From positions 1,364,001 to 1,428,000 of the forward strand of contig NZ_CP109073.1 in the NCBI RefSeq assembly GCF_035917415.1: a DNA stretch of 64,000 nucleotides, written 5' to 3'. The DNA comes from Streptomyces sp. NBC_01803. Its GTDB lineage: Bacteria > Actinomycetota > Actinomycetes > Streptomycetales > Streptomycetaceae. The notes below the pieces were generated by a model. It was not told the DNA's origin. It did not search any database and saw only the letters and a program-made list of their open reading frames with translations. Below, piece after piece: positions 1 through 8,152 of the stretch. Numbering within the stretch: the first letter of the stretch is position 1; the number at the start of each line of letters is the position of its first letter. A program made the translations under genes and the position numbers.

Positions 1-75
1 GTGCTCATGACCACGCTGGCCGCCTTCGATCCGCACATCGACGTGCCGGAGGTCAACGAGCTATTCCAAATGTGA
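1..75 (+). CDS. C-terminal end of an unidentified protein (partial)
   Basis: The frame is open from base 1 and stops at TGA 73-75, so only the last 24 residues are visible, ending in EVNELFQM. GC-rich third positions throughout the first 20 codons support real coding. The start and most of the protein lie outside the window. The fragment carries no motif I can assign, and no function is proposed. Confidence 0.5.
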   Translation: MLMTTLAAFDPHIDVPEVNELFQM

Positions 76-179
76 GAAGGAAGCCACGTACGCGGGCGTC
101 GAAGACAGAGCCTGATAGGGAGGTCGGCGCGGTCGATCCCTATCGTTCGGGGGGTCCGTCGTCCGCCGGCTGGCACCGA

Positions 180-530
180 ACCCGGGAGAATGCCTGGCGG
201 CTCGCGTCCGTTGCTCGGATTCCCTGGACAGCCGCCGGACCTTGAAACGGCCAACGGCTTCGGTGGACCACGGGATCACCGGGCCCGGGATGATGTCCGT
301 GAAAGACCCCGCCCAGGTCAGGTCGGTACCGCCGTGGGGGTTGGGGTCGACGGTCACCGTCGCCCGGAAGTCCCTCACCGGGATGAGCCTGCCCACGTAC
401 CGGTAGGACATCGTGTTCGGTGATCTCCTCGCGCGTCAGGTACGGCCACAGGCCGGTCACCCGGATCGCGCCCACGCCGCCGACGGTGTCCGGGATCCGG
501 GTCGCGGTCTACCACCCGAGTCGGCGCCGC
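180..530 (-). pseudogene. SRPBCC/polyketide-cyclase-like protein, frameshifted remnant
   Basis: Two overlapping minus-strand frames together resemble an SRPBCC (START-like) protein. One reads RIPDTVGGVGAIRVTG and continues to LTREEITEHD (about 505-405). The other continues with SYRYVGRLIPVRDFRATVTV and a GGTDLTWAGSF strand (about 411-260). In the family these segments are contiguous: a GVGA...R strand, an EEIT strand, a YRY/VRDF strand and a GTxxTW strand. Here the reading frame changes at about 405-411, where a few bases seem to be lost. A TAG stop lies just upstream of the first segment, and the homology fades into arginine-rich out-of-frame sequence downstream. No intact start or C-terminus is visible, so I call it a decayed gene. 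A sequencing error could explain the frameshift but not the degenerate ends. Confidence 0.55.
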
Positions 531-958
531 CCGGTGGATCTGCCCTTGTCCGGTCCTCTCCGACGACGCGGCGCCCGTCCGTACCGTGCGCCTGAGAGAC
601 ACCGTGAAGGCACGTGAACTGGGCGTCAATCTTTCTGGCGGATAAAAAGAAATAGGAAAAGCAAGGGGCGGATGGGACAGAAGTGAGCCCAGAGGCGGGA
701 CCCACTCCCCCGGCATGACCCGCTTCGCGCCACCGATCTGTGGGTCCATCAGGTTTCACAGAAATCGCGCTTACTTTCTTGACACACGGAAGCAACAGCG
801 CGACGCTACGACCGCTTTCCCGTCGCCAGGAGCCCGCGTGGAGCCGGCGGTGCTCCCCCCGTGCCGAGGGGGCGAGGCCATGTCCGGGTCCAGCCGTCTC
901 CCCATCCCCCCGATCGCTATCGATCACCGATCGGTCCAGCCGAAGGAAAGAGGTCCTG
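531..958 (+). other. Intergenic region upstream of the GH66 gene
   Basis: About 430 bp with no convincing gene on either strand. It includes an unusually A-rich patch (about 640-665) in otherwise GC-rich DNA and the candidate promoter at 779-807. A run with two CGATCG/CGATCAC-type half sites (about 911-937) lies just before the ribosome binding site of the downstream gene; its meaning is unknown. Confidence 0.4.
779..807 (+). promoter_or_regulatory. Candidate promoter of the GH66 gene
   Basis: TTGACA (779-784) is followed after 17 bp by GACGCT (802-807), a fair match to a housekeeping sigma (HrdB-type) promoter. It would give a leader of about 145 nt before the ATG at 959. The match is by eye only. 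Confidence 0.4.
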
Positions 959-3139
959 ATGTTCCGAGGAAGACAGCGTCGTCGATTGCCTCGTACCTAC
1001 TCCCTGCTCGCCACTCTCGCCCTGGCGGGCGCGGGTGTGGTCGCGCTGCCGGCCACCGAAGCCGCGGCGGCCACGGTGTCCGACGCGTGGACGAACGCCT
1101 CCCGTTACGCCCCGGGCCAGGAGGCCGTCGTCACCGCCCGGGTCGACGGCAGCGGGCCGGTCAACTTCAAGCTCACGCACCTGGGAGACGTGGTGGCCCA
1201 GGGCACCGTGTCGGCGGGCGGCAGCGGCGAGGTGACCTGGCGGGTCACCCCGCCCCACACCGACTTCACCGGCTACCTCGTCGAGATCGAGGCCGGCACC
1301 ACCCGCACCCAGACCGCCATCGATGTCTCCAGCACCTGGACGCGCTTCCCCCGCATGGGCTTCCTCGCCCACTACGGCACCGGCATCTCCGGCGCGGAGG
1401 CCGAGGGCGACATCGCCGAGCTCTCCCAGCGCTACCACATCAACTCCCTCCAGTACTACGACTGGCTGTGGAAGCACGAGAAGCCCGTCAAGCACGACGG
1501 CTCCGGCGTCGCGAGCACCTGGACCGCCTGGAGCGGCGACACCATCAGCTCCCAGACCGTCCGCGACTACATCGCCTCCGGCCACGACCGGGGCGTGGCC
1601 GCCATGCCGTACCAGATGTCCTACGCGGCGCTCAACGACTACGACCAGTCGCAGGTCAGCCCCGATTGGCGGCTGTTCAAGGGCAACGGCCAGGAATGGA
1701 CCTACCCCATGCTCCCCGGCCAGGTCCTGAAGCTGATGAACCCCCAGAACACCGGCTGGCAGAACTACATCATCGGCCAGTACACCGACTCGGTCGCCTC
1801 CATGGGGTTCGACGGAGCCCACCTCGACCAGATCGGCTACTGGGAGGAGATGTACGACATCAACGGCAACCGCGTGGACCGGCCCGCCGGCTTCGCCCAG
1901 TTGACCGACCGCGCCCGCCAGGCGCTGCCCGCCGGCCGCAACGCCGTCGGCTTCAACGCTGTCGACGGCTACGGCGACGCCGAACTCGCCCGCTCCAGCG
2001 CCGACTACCTCTACACCGAGCTGTGGTCCAACTACGAGACCAACGCCTCGGTCCGCGACTACCTGGAACGCCAGCGCGTCGCCTCCGGCGGCAAACCGCA
2101 CATCACCCCCGCCTACATGAACCGACCCAACACCCCCGAGGGCACGCCGAACAGCAACACGGTCTTCGACACCACCTCGGTCCAGCTCGCCAACGCGATG
2201 TTCGCCGCCAACGGCGCCCACCACCTGGAGCTCGGGCCGAACGACCACATGCTCAACACCGAGTACTTCCTCAACCAGGACAAGACCATGTCCGCCGAGC
2301 TGCGGGCCTGGGAGAAGACGTACTACGACGTCATCACCGCCTACGAGAACCTCTTCTACGGCCCGGACCTGCACACCGCGACCAACACGGTCGAGATCGC
2401 GGGACAGCCCACCAGCACCACCGGCGCGGGCAACGCCATCTGGACCAACGTCATGCGCAACAACGGCACCGACGTCATCCACCTGATCAACCTCATCGGG
2501 AACGACGACAAGTGGCGCGACGCGGGCACCCAGACCCCGCCCACCCTGACCGACCTCCCCGTCAAGTACTACCTCGGCGACCAGGACATGCCGCCGAGCA
2601 TCCACCTGGCCAGCCCCGACCGCGACGGCGGCCGTTCCACCGAACTCGCCTTCACCACCGGGACCGACTCCGGCGGCCGGTATGTCAGCTTCACCGTCCC
2701 CGAGCTCAAGAACTGGGACTTCATCTACTTCGACCGCACCGCCGACCCGGACCCGACCACCGGACAGCACCTCGTCAATACCAACGGCAAGTGCGCCGAG
2801 ATCGCCGGCGGCGACACCGCCAACGGCACCCCCGTCCAGCAGGCCACCTGCACCACCGCCGCCCGCCAGTCCTTCACCCTCAGCGGAGGCGAACTGCGGG
2901 TCCTGGGCAAGTGCGTCGACACCGTCGGCGGCGCCACCGCCAACGGCACCCCCGCCCACCTGTGGGACTGCGGCGGATTCCCCTCACAACAATGGGTCCA
3001 CCAGTCCGACGGCACCCTGAAGAACGTCGCATCCGGCCGTTGCCTCGACATCGACCAACAGAGCACCGCCGACGGAGCGGCCCTTCACCTCTGGGACTGC
3101 GGCGGATGGGCCAGCCAACAATGGACCTTCGCCTCATGA
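959..3139 (+). CDS. Secreted GH66 dextranase / cycloisomaltooligosaccharide glucanotransferase-like enzyme with ricin-type lectin domain
   Basis: This 726-aa protein probably acts outside the cell on alpha-1,6-glucan (dextran), by hydrolysis or cyclisation. An arginine-rich start (MFRGRQRRRL), a hydrophobic core and an ALPATEAAAA stretch form a clear signal peptide. A beta-rich N-terminal domain leads into a barrel with two GH66 landmarks: FDGAHLDQIG, whose Asp290 is the likely nucleophile, and YTELWSNYE, whose Glu354 is the likely acid/base. Residues from about 600 to the end form a ricin-B/CBM13 beta-trefoil with QxW-type repeats (QSF, QQW, QQW) and paired Cys. ATG 959 is chosen because GGAAAGAGG precedes it and the signal peptide begins there, although the frame stays open upstream. 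The gene looks monocistronic, with a promoter at 779-807 and a strong terminator at 3172. Dextranase versus cyclising activity cannot be decided from sequence. Confidence 0.85.
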   Translation: MFRGRQRRRLPRTYSLLATLALAGAGVVALPATEAAAATVSDAWTNASRYAPGQEAVVTARVDGSGPVNFKLTHLGDVVAQGTVSAGGSGEVTWRVTPPHTDFTGYLVEIEAGTTRTQTAIDVSSTWTRFPRMGFLAHYGTGISGAEAEGDIAELSQRYHINSLQYYDWLWKHEKPVKHDGSGVASTWTAWSGDTISSQTVRDYIASGHDRGVAAMPYQMSYAALNDYDQSQVSPDWRLFKGNGQEWTYPMLPGQVLKLMNPQNTGWQNYIIGQYTDSVASMGFDGAHLDQIGYWEEMYDINGNRVDRPAGFAQLTDRARQALPAGRNAVGFNAVDGYGDAELARSSADYLYTELWSNYETNASVRDYLERQRVASGGKPHITPAYMNRPNTPEGTPNSNTVFDTTSVQLANAMFAANGAHHLELGPNDHMLNTEYFLNQDKTMSAELRAWEKTYYDVITAYENLFYGPDLHTATNTVEIAGQPTSTTGAGNAIWTNVMRNNGTDVIHLINLIGNDDKWRDAGTQTPPTLTDLPVKYYLGDQDMPPSIHLASPDRDGGRSTELAFTTGTDSGGRYVSFTVPELKNWDFIYFDRTADPDPTTGQHLVNTNGKCAEIAGGDTANGTPVQQATCTTAARQSFTLSGGELRVLGKCVDTVGGATANGTPAHLWDCGGFPSQQWVHQSDGTLKNVASGRCLDIDQQSTADGAALHLWDCGGWASQQWTFAS

Positions 3140-3171
3140 CCCGCCCCTGACCGGCCCCTGACCGGCCGCAC

Positions 3172-3204
3172 ACGGCCGTCCGGCCCCAGTGGCCGGACGG
3201 CCGT
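3172..3204. terminator. Perfect 14-bp stem terminator after the GH66 gene
   Basis: ACGGCCGTCCGGCC (3172-3185) pairs perfectly with 3191-3204 across a 5-nt loop (CCAGT), 33 nt after the GH66 stop. There is no T-tract, as is common for Streptomyces terminators. It could also stop transcripts arriving from the minus-strand RNase gene at 3433-3873. Confidence 0.75.
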
Positions 3205-3432
3205 TACCCGGTTCCGGGCTCAGTCGCGACGGCGAGCTTGCCGAGCGTCGACGTCGGCGCGACGCTCTCGGGTCGAGGTCAGCTCGCTCATGCGGCGGGC
3301 GGAGGAGCACCGCGCGTACGTGGCGCGGTCCCGGCACCCCGACGACCAGGAGTGACGGCACGCGAAGCGGCGCCGGGACCGCGTGGGGGAACGGTCCCGG
3401 CGCCTGGGTGGGGGGACGCTGGCTTCGGGAGG

Positions 3433-3873
3433 TCAGCAGCCGTAATCGATCAGGTCGAACGACTCATAGTGGTCGGAGGTGTAGTAGTCCTCCTGGTACG
3501 ACTCCCCGGTCACGATCCGCCGCGCGCCGCGCGTGTCACTGCCGGGGGTCTCCACGGTGTACTCGCGGTAGTAGCCGGTCGGTTGGCCGGGGAGCAGGGC
3601 CTCGCGGTTGTAGAAGACCCCACCGTCCTGCGGGTACGGGAAGGGGCCGCCGGACTCGATCACGTCGAGGGTGTCGTACGCCTCGGCGGGCAGGTCGCCG
3701 TAGCAGATGTCGCCGAAGGCGAGCGGCGCGACGGCGATGGACGTCGTGGGGGCGGGGGCGCTGGACGCGGCGGCGGCCGGGGTGAGTTGGCCGCCGACGA
3801 GCAGGGTCGAGAGCAGGGCGCCGAGGGCGCCGGCCCGGGTGGCCCTGGATCGGAAATTCATGCCCATGCCCAT
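3433..3873 (-). CDS. Secreted guanyl-specific ribonuclease (RNase Sa / barnase family)
   Basis: This 146-aa preprotein has a hydrophobic signal peptide (ALGALLSTLLVGG, then an AAAA cleavage region near residue 36) and a mature part that aligns well with Streptomyces RNase Sa, an extracellular enzyme cutting RNA 3' of G. Visible landmarks are Cys57 and Cys146 (the single disulfide of RNase Sa), GPFPYPQDG, the catalytic base Glu104 in YYREYTV, Arg115 in TRGARRI and His135 in SDHYESF. Their spacing matches Glu54/Arg65/His85 of RNase Sa. The start is uncertain: three ATG codons lie in MGMGMNF, and no good ribosome binding site separates them. No inhibitor (barstar-like) gene was seen nearby. Confidence 0.93.
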   Translation of the reverse strand: MGMGMNFRSRATRAGALGALLSTLLVGGQLTPAAAASSAPAPTTSIAVAPLAFGDICYGDLPAEAYDTLDVIESGGPFPYPQDGGVFYNREALLPGQPTGYYREYTVETPGSDTRGARRIVTGESYQEDYYTSDHYESFDLIDYGC

Positions 3874-3962
3874 AGTGTGACGCGCGTAGCGTCCCCCGCG
3901 TCAACCACGCGTCGCGGAATTCCTTCAGCCATTCACAGGATCCCGCGCCGGCTTCACACCTT

Positions 3963-5108
3963 TCACCCCACGGTGTCCCAGCCGCCACTCAGCTCCCGGT
4001 ACCGGGCCGCCAGGTGCCGCGCGCCCCCATCCGTGAGCGAGCCGTGCAGACGCAGCCGGGCCACGCCGCCGTCCGGGTAGACGTCCAGCCGGGCGTGCGT
4101 GGCGGGCGGGACAGTGGCGGAGTCGAGCACGAAACGGTGGACCGTGTCCGGCGACAGCCGGGTGCGCGGCAGCACCTCGCGCCATTGCCCGGAGCCGCTG
4201 CCACCGCCGCCGCCCCCGCCGACGCGCACCGAAAGCGCCGCCCAGCCGGGCGCGTTACCCATGTAACTGCCGGTGTCGATCTCCACCGCCCGGATCACGC
4301 CCTCCCCGGCGAGGCGGTAACTCAGCCAGTCGTGGCCCCGGTCGCGGCGGCGGCGGGTCTCCCAGCCCTCGTCCATGCTCCGGGGACGGCCAGGGTAAAT
4401 CGTGTGCACGGGCGGCGAGTAGAACCGGTCGGACGCGTCCTCCACCACCCCGCCGTTCTCCAGCGCGGCCAGGTCGAAGGTGCCCATCGCGGCCAGCCAC
4501 GCCGGGTCGGGCACGGCCTCGCCATGGACCCGCAGCCGGGCCACCCCGCCATCGGGATACTGCTTCAACCGGACATGCGTGAGCCGCCGTTCGGCGCCGA
4601 TCGGGAAGACGTTCGCCGCGTGGCCGCCGACCGGGGTGCGCGGCACCAACTCCCCCCAGCCGTCCGCCCCTCGCGGGTCCGAGGTGCCCTCCAGGCCCAC
4701 GGCCTGCGGGTAGTTGCCCCGGAAGTGGGCGGTGTCCACGACCACGCCGCGCACGACGCCCGCCACTCCGAGCCGGACGACGGCCCAGTCGTGGTCGTCG
4801 TCCGCCGGGTGCGGGGCCTCGGCGGAGGCGCCCCGGCGACGCCGGGTCTCCCAGCCGTCCATGATCTTGCCCTTGTGGCCGAACGCCTCGGGGTCGAACT
4901 CCGGCCGCCCCGGCTTCAGCAGGTTCTCCCGTTCGGCGAAGAACTCGTCGCTGACGGCGACGACCGAGCCGCCCAGTCGGCGGTCGGCCAGGTCGGGCAG
5001 GTGGGCGAACGGGACGGCGGACAGGTCCGGCGCGCGGTAGTCGGCATACGGGTCGCCGCCCCCGTAGGGGTCGGCGTCGCCGATGAAGACGGCTGGTGCG
5101 GTGGTCAT
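3963..5108 (-). CDS. alc: Allantoicase
   Basis: The enzyme converts allantoate to urea and ureidoglycolate, the step after allantoinase. The 381-aa protein has the family's two repeated beta-sandwich domains. Both contain the same signature, [11 protein letters not shown] in the first half and [16 protein letters not shown] in the second, and both end with a [13 protein letters not shown] strand. The second domain carries a run of seven glycines followed by SGSG (near 4190-4215), a likely slippage-expanded loop. The ATG at 5108 overlaps the allantoinase stop (ATGA), so the two genes are translationally coupled and share the promoter at 6507-6535. Confidence 0.95.
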   Translation of the reverse strand: MTTAPAVFIGDADPYGGGDPYADYRAPDLSAVPFAHLPDLADRRLGGSVVAVSDEFFAERENLLKPGRPEFDPEAFGHKGKIMDGWETRRRRGASAEAPHPADDDHDWAVVRLGVAGVVRGVVVDTAHFRGNYPQAVGLEGTSDPRGADGWGELVPRTPVGGHAANVFPIGAERRLTHVRLKQYPDGGVARLRVHGEAVPDPAWLAAMGTFDLAALENGGVVEDASDRFYSPPVHTIYPGRPRSMDEGWETRRRRDRGHDWLSYRLAGEGVIRAVEIDTGSYMGNAPGWAALSVRVGGGGGGGSGSGQWREVLPRTRLSPDTVHRFVLDSATVPPATHARLDVYPDGGVARLRLHGSLTDGGARHLAARYRELSGGWDTVG

Positions 5109-6463
5109 GTCGGTGGTGCTGTCCTTTCGATGAGCTTCCCGGCTCGTTCGGTGACATGCCCATGCACCGCGATGCGATGCCCGCGCAGCCAGGTGGCGAT
5201 GACCACACCGCGCAGAGTGCGGCCCGCGTAGGCGGTGACCTGATTGCGGTGGTGGAGGGCGGCCGGGTCCACGGTGAACGTCGCCTCCGGGTCGAGAACG
5301 GCGAAGTCGGCGTCGTTGCCGGGGGCGATGGCGCCCTTCCGGTCGGCCAGTCCGGCCAGCCGGGCGGGCGCGGTGGCCATCCAGTGGACCACGTCGGGCA
5401 GGCCGAGGCCGCGTCGGCGGGCGGCGGTCCAGATGGCGGGCAGGCCGAGTTGGAGAGAGGCGATGCCGCCCCAGGCCGCCCCGAAATCGGGCACCTTGAG
5501 GTCGGCCGTGCAGGGCGAGTGGTCCGAGACGACACAGTCGATGACGCCGTCCGCGAGGCCGTCCCACAGCAAGTCCTGGTTGGCGGCCTCCCTGATAGGC
5601 GGGCAACACTTGAACTCGGTGGCGCCGTCCGGGACTTCCTCGGCCGTCAGGGTCAGGAAGTGCGGGCACGTCTCGGCCGTTATCCGCACCCCGGACGCCT
5701 TGGCCGCCGCGATCAGCGGCAGCGCGTCGGCGGACGAGAGGTGCAGCACGTGCACCCGGGCGTCCAGCCGCCGGGCCAGCCCGATCAGCCGGGCGATGGC
5801 CTCGGTCTCGGCCGTGTGCGGCCGGGAGGCGAGGAAGTCGGCGTAACGGACGCTGCCGTCGGCGGGCGGGGCGGTGGCCAGGTGGCCGGGGTCCTCGGCG
5901 TGCACGATGAGCAGACCGCCGAAGCCGGCGATCTCGGCCATGGCGGCGGCCAGTTCCTCCGGGCCCAGCTCGGGGAACTCCTCGACGCCGGACGGGGACA
6001 GGAAACACTTGAAGCCGAAGACCCCTGCCTCATGCAGGGCCTTGAGCTCACCCGTGTTGCCGGGGACCGCGCCGCCCCAGAAGCCGGTGTCGACGTGTGC
6101 CTGGGGGCGCGCGGTGTCCCGCTTGACGTCGAGGTGGGCGAGGGTGGTGGTCGGCGGGATGCTGTTGAGCGGCATGTCGAGCACGGTGGTGATGCCGCCG
6201 GCCGCCGCCGCGCGGGTGGCGGTGGCGAAGCCCTCCCACACGGTCCGGCCCGGGTCGTTGATATGCACATGGGTGTCGACCAGACCGGGCAGCAGCGCCG
6301 CGTCGCCGTAGTCCACAAGCCGCGCGCCGGCCGGCGGCGGCGCGTCGTGCGGCGACACGGCCGTGATGCGACCGTCCGCCACCTCCACGCTCGCGGCGCG
6401 CATCCCCTCGGGGGTGATCACACGGGTCGAGCGCAGCACGAGCTCGGTACCGGTACCCGTCAC
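5105..6463 (-). CDS. allB: Allantoinase
   Basis: This cyclic amidohydrolase opens the allantoin ring to allantoate. The 452-aa protein shows the dihydroorotase-superfamily metal motif [12 protein letters not shown] (His65, His67), the candidate carboxylated lysine Lys152 in FGFKCFLS, and the C-terminal strand [18 protein letters not shown]. The start is GTG 6463, with GAAGGG upstream; the alternatives lack spacing. It is the first gene of the operon with allantoicase. The gene diverges from the IclR regulator at 6585, and its promoter carries the TTCAAC-N5-GTTGAA palindrome, so repression relieved by a purine intermediate is likely. Confidence 0.95.
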   Translation of the reverse strand: MTGTGTELVLRSTRVITPEGMRAASVEVADGRITAVSPHDAPPPAGARLVDYGDAALLPGLVDTHVHINDPGRTVWEGFATATRAAAAGGITTVLDMPLNSIPPTTTLAHLDVKRDTARPQAHVDTGFWGGAVPGNTGELKALHEAGVFGFKCFLSPSGVEEFPELGPEELAAAMAEIAGFGGLLIVHAEDPGHLATAPPADGSVRYADFLASRPHTAETEAIARLIGLARRLDARVHVLHLSSADALPLIAAAKASGVRITAETCPHFLTLTAEEVPDGATEFKCCPPIREAANQDLLWDGLADGVIDCVVSDHSPCTADLKVPDFGAAWGGIASLQLGLPAIWTAARRRGLGLPDVVHWMATAPARLAGLADRKGAIAPGNDADFAVLDPEATFTVDPAALHHRNQVTAYAGRTLRGVVIATWLRGHRIAVHGHVTERAGKLIERTAPPT

Positions 6464-6486
6464 GGCACCATCCCTTCGGCCTCGTC

Positions 6487-6535
6487 TTCAACGTTCTGTT
6501 GAATCGATCCTGGGGTGGCGGAGCCCGTCCGTCAA
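6487..6535 (-). promoter_or_regulatory. Allantoinase promoter with palindromic operator
   Basis: On the minus strand TTGACG (6535-6530) and CAGGAT (6512-6507) are separated by 17 bp. Just downstream the perfect inverted repeat TTCAAC-N5-GTTGAA (6487-6503) covers the predicted transcription start near 6500. A second copy of the core TCAAC-N5-GTTGA lies at the urate-fusion promoter (14228-14242). A repressor that blocks the start site is the simplest reading; the neighbouring IclR protein is the leading candidate. Confidence 0.7.
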
Positions 6536-6584
6536 GCACCGGTAGGCTGCGCCATGACCGCTACTACCGAATGAGGAACGCGAC

Positions 6585-7370
6585 GTGCCGCCCTCCGACG
6601 TGCGCAAGTCCGCCGCCAGCGGCGGGGTTCAGTCCCTGGAGCGGGCCTTCGGCCTGCTGGAGCAGATGGCGGACGCCGGCGGTGAGACCGGGCTGAGCGA
6701 GCTGGCCGCCAGCAGCGGACTGCCGCTGCCGACCATCCACCGTCTGATGCGCACGCTGGTCGCCTGCGGATACGTGCGCCAGCAGGCCAACCGACGGTAC
6801 GCGCTCGGCCCCCGCCTCATCCGGCTCGGCGAGAGCGCGGCCCGCCCGCTGGCGACCTGGGCCAGGCCGCACCTGGCGCGGCTGGTGGCGGAGACGGGCG
6901 AGACGGCGAACATGGCGCTGCTCGACGGCGACGCCGTCGTCTACGTGGCACAGGTGCCGTCGCGGCACTCGATGCGGATGTTCACCGAGGTCGGCCGCCG
7001 GGTGCTGCCGCACTCCACGGGCGTCGGCAAGGCCCTGCTCGCGGGGCTGCCGGACGGGGAGGTGCGGTCGCTGCTGCGCCGGACGGGAATGCCGGCCGCG
7101 ACGGAGCGGACGATCACCACCCCCGACGCGTTCCTCGCGGCGTTGCGGACGGTGCGCGAGAACGGCTACGGGGTGGACGACAACGAGCAGGAGATAGGCG
7201 TCCGCTGCGTCGCCGTCCGGATCCCCGACTCCCCCACGGCCGCCGCGATTTCGGTCTCCGGCCCGGCGGGCCGGTTGACGGACGCGGTGACGGAGAAGAT
7301 CGTTCCCCTCCTCCAGGACGTGGCCGTCGACCTGTCCGCGGCCCTGGCCGGCGTGGACGCCGAGGGCTGA
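6585..7370 (+). CDS. allR: IclR-family regulator of allantoin catabolism (AllR-like)
   Basis: This 261-aa protein has an N-terminal winged helix (SLERAFGLLEQMADAGGETG, then SELAASSGLPLPTIHRLMRTL) and the C-terminal IclR effector domain (HSTGVGKALLAGLPDGEV, ENGYGVDDNEQEIGVRCVAV). Diverging from allantoinase and lying next to malate synthase, it fits the AllR repressor role known in Streptomyces coelicolor. The start is GTG 6585, with GAGGAA 8 nt upstream. A curious feature is TAGGCT (6543-6548) followed 5 nt later by a six-codon ORF (6554-6574, MTATTE) whose stop overlaps this ribosome binding site. A leaderless mini-ORF could therefore couple translation into the regulator. The symbol is assigned by context. 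Confidence 0.85.
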   Translation: MPPSDVRKSAASGGVQSLERAFGLLEQMADAGGETGLSELAASSGLPLPTIHRLMRTLVACGYVRQQANRRYALGPRLIRLGESAARPLATWARPHLARLVAETGETANMALLDGDAVVYVAQVPSRHSMRMFTEVGRRVLPHSTGVGKALLAGLPDGEVRSLLRRTGMPAATERTITTPDAFLAALRTVRENGYGVDDNEQEIGVRCVAVRIPDSPTAAAISVSGPAGRLTDAVTEKIVPLLQDVAVDLSAALAGVDAEG

Positions 7371-7380
7371 CCGCCACCCT

Positions 7381-7434
7381 TGGCCCGAGCCTTTCCGATG
7401 GCCCGAGCTTTCCCGATGGCCCGAGCCTTTCCGA
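7381..7434 (+). repeat. Three tandem 18-bp units after the IclR gene
   Basis: TGGCCCGAGCCTTTCCGA occurs at 7381-7398 and again at 7417-7434, with a copy carrying one T/C swap in the middle (7399-7416). It begins 10 bp after the allR stop, between genes. The function is unknown; it may have arisen by slippage or be a protein-binding array. Confidence 0.85.
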
Positions 7435-7549
7435 TCGAGTGATCATTCTCCTGGCCTCACGGTTCACCGATCGGCGAGCGCACAGCGTGGCCGCGCCGCT
7501 TGGTGCGCGGCGACCAGAGCGCCCACACTGGAGGAGGAGGTGCCGCGCC

Positions 7550-8152
7550 GTGATCACCGCGACTCGTGAGAGCTCCGAGAGCATGCCGAACTTTGACCAG
7601 GACCGGTGGCAGGCGTGGACAACCTTGGAGCTCCCCGAGGGCTGTCGTGCCGAGATCGTTGAGGGATGCGTCGAGGTGTCGTCCACCGGCCGTCATGTCC
7701 ACAGCCGGACCGTCCACGAAATGCGAGACGCCATGACCGCGTTCCCGGCCCCGGGCCTCTGCGCGCCGTCCGACGACGGGATCCCCGACGTGTTCGTCGC
7801 TCCGAGGGGCGACGCCGCATCGGTGACCGAAGACGGGCTGGGGATCGACGCGGCCCGCGTCGAGTCGATCACCGAGGTGGTAGCGGCCGGTCGCGATGGC
7901 ACCACACGGGGCCGGGTGCGCGGGCGCCGCGCCCACGAGCACGCGGGGGTGCCCGTCCACGTGCTCGTCGACGACCACGACGACCACGACGACCACGACA
8001 CCGCGACCGTGCTGACGGCTCCGCCGCCCGAAGAGGGGGTCCACGCCGCCGGGACCCGGGTGCCCCACGGCACCGAGGTCGTCCTCCCCGCGGGGCCGGC
8101 CAAGGGCTTCGTCGTCGCCGGGGCCATCCCCGGGCCGCCGAGGGGCGCGTGA
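7550..8152 (+). CDS. Uma2-family (DUF820) putative endonuclease
   Basis: This 200-aa protein has the Uma2 restriction-endonuclease-like layout: MPNFDQDRWQAW, LPEGCRAEIVEGCVEVS, GIPDVFVAP, ITEVVAAGRDG, RRAHEHAGVPVHVLVDD and a PHGTEVVLPAGPAKGFVV tail. The usual EVVSPG strand reads EVVAAG, and the central section is shorter than typical, so activity is doubtful. An in-frame 9-bp repeat (GACCACGAC, about 7972-8001) produces DDHDDHDDHD. GTG 7550 is chosen because GGAGGAGGAGG lies at 7530-7540. The stop overlaps the next start (GTGA), so it is coupled to mocA, although no purine-pathway link is known for this family. Confidence 0.7.
   Translation: MITATRESSESMPNFDQDRWQAWTTLELPEGCRAEIVEGCVEVSSTGRHVHSRTVHEMRDAMTAFPAPGLCAPSDDGIPDVFVAPRGDAASVTEDGLGIDAARVESITEVVAAGRDGTTRGRVRGRRAHEHAGVPVHVLVDDHDDHDDHDTATVLTAPPPEEGVHAAGTRVPHGTEVVLPAGPAKGFVVAGAIPGPPRGA

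Noticed and set aside
3292..3355. Short plus-strand ORF starting MRRAEEHRAYVARSRHPD with strong GC3 bias.
   Set aside because: Only 20 codons, no ribosome binding site and no recognisable family; the frame loses coding bias just upstream. It could be the last part of a decayed gene, but the evidence is too thin to call.
3205..3432. Possible transposon or attachment-site remnants around the GH66 gene.
   Set aside because: No inverted terminal repeats, integrase, or direct repeats were found; only a terminator stem and short unlinked repeats.
3963..6008. A single 681-aa minus-strand reading frame covering allantoicase and part of allantoinase.
   Set aside because: The N-terminal 300 residues are an Arg-rich shadow of allantoinase in another frame; the true allantoicase start is the ATGA overlap at 5108.
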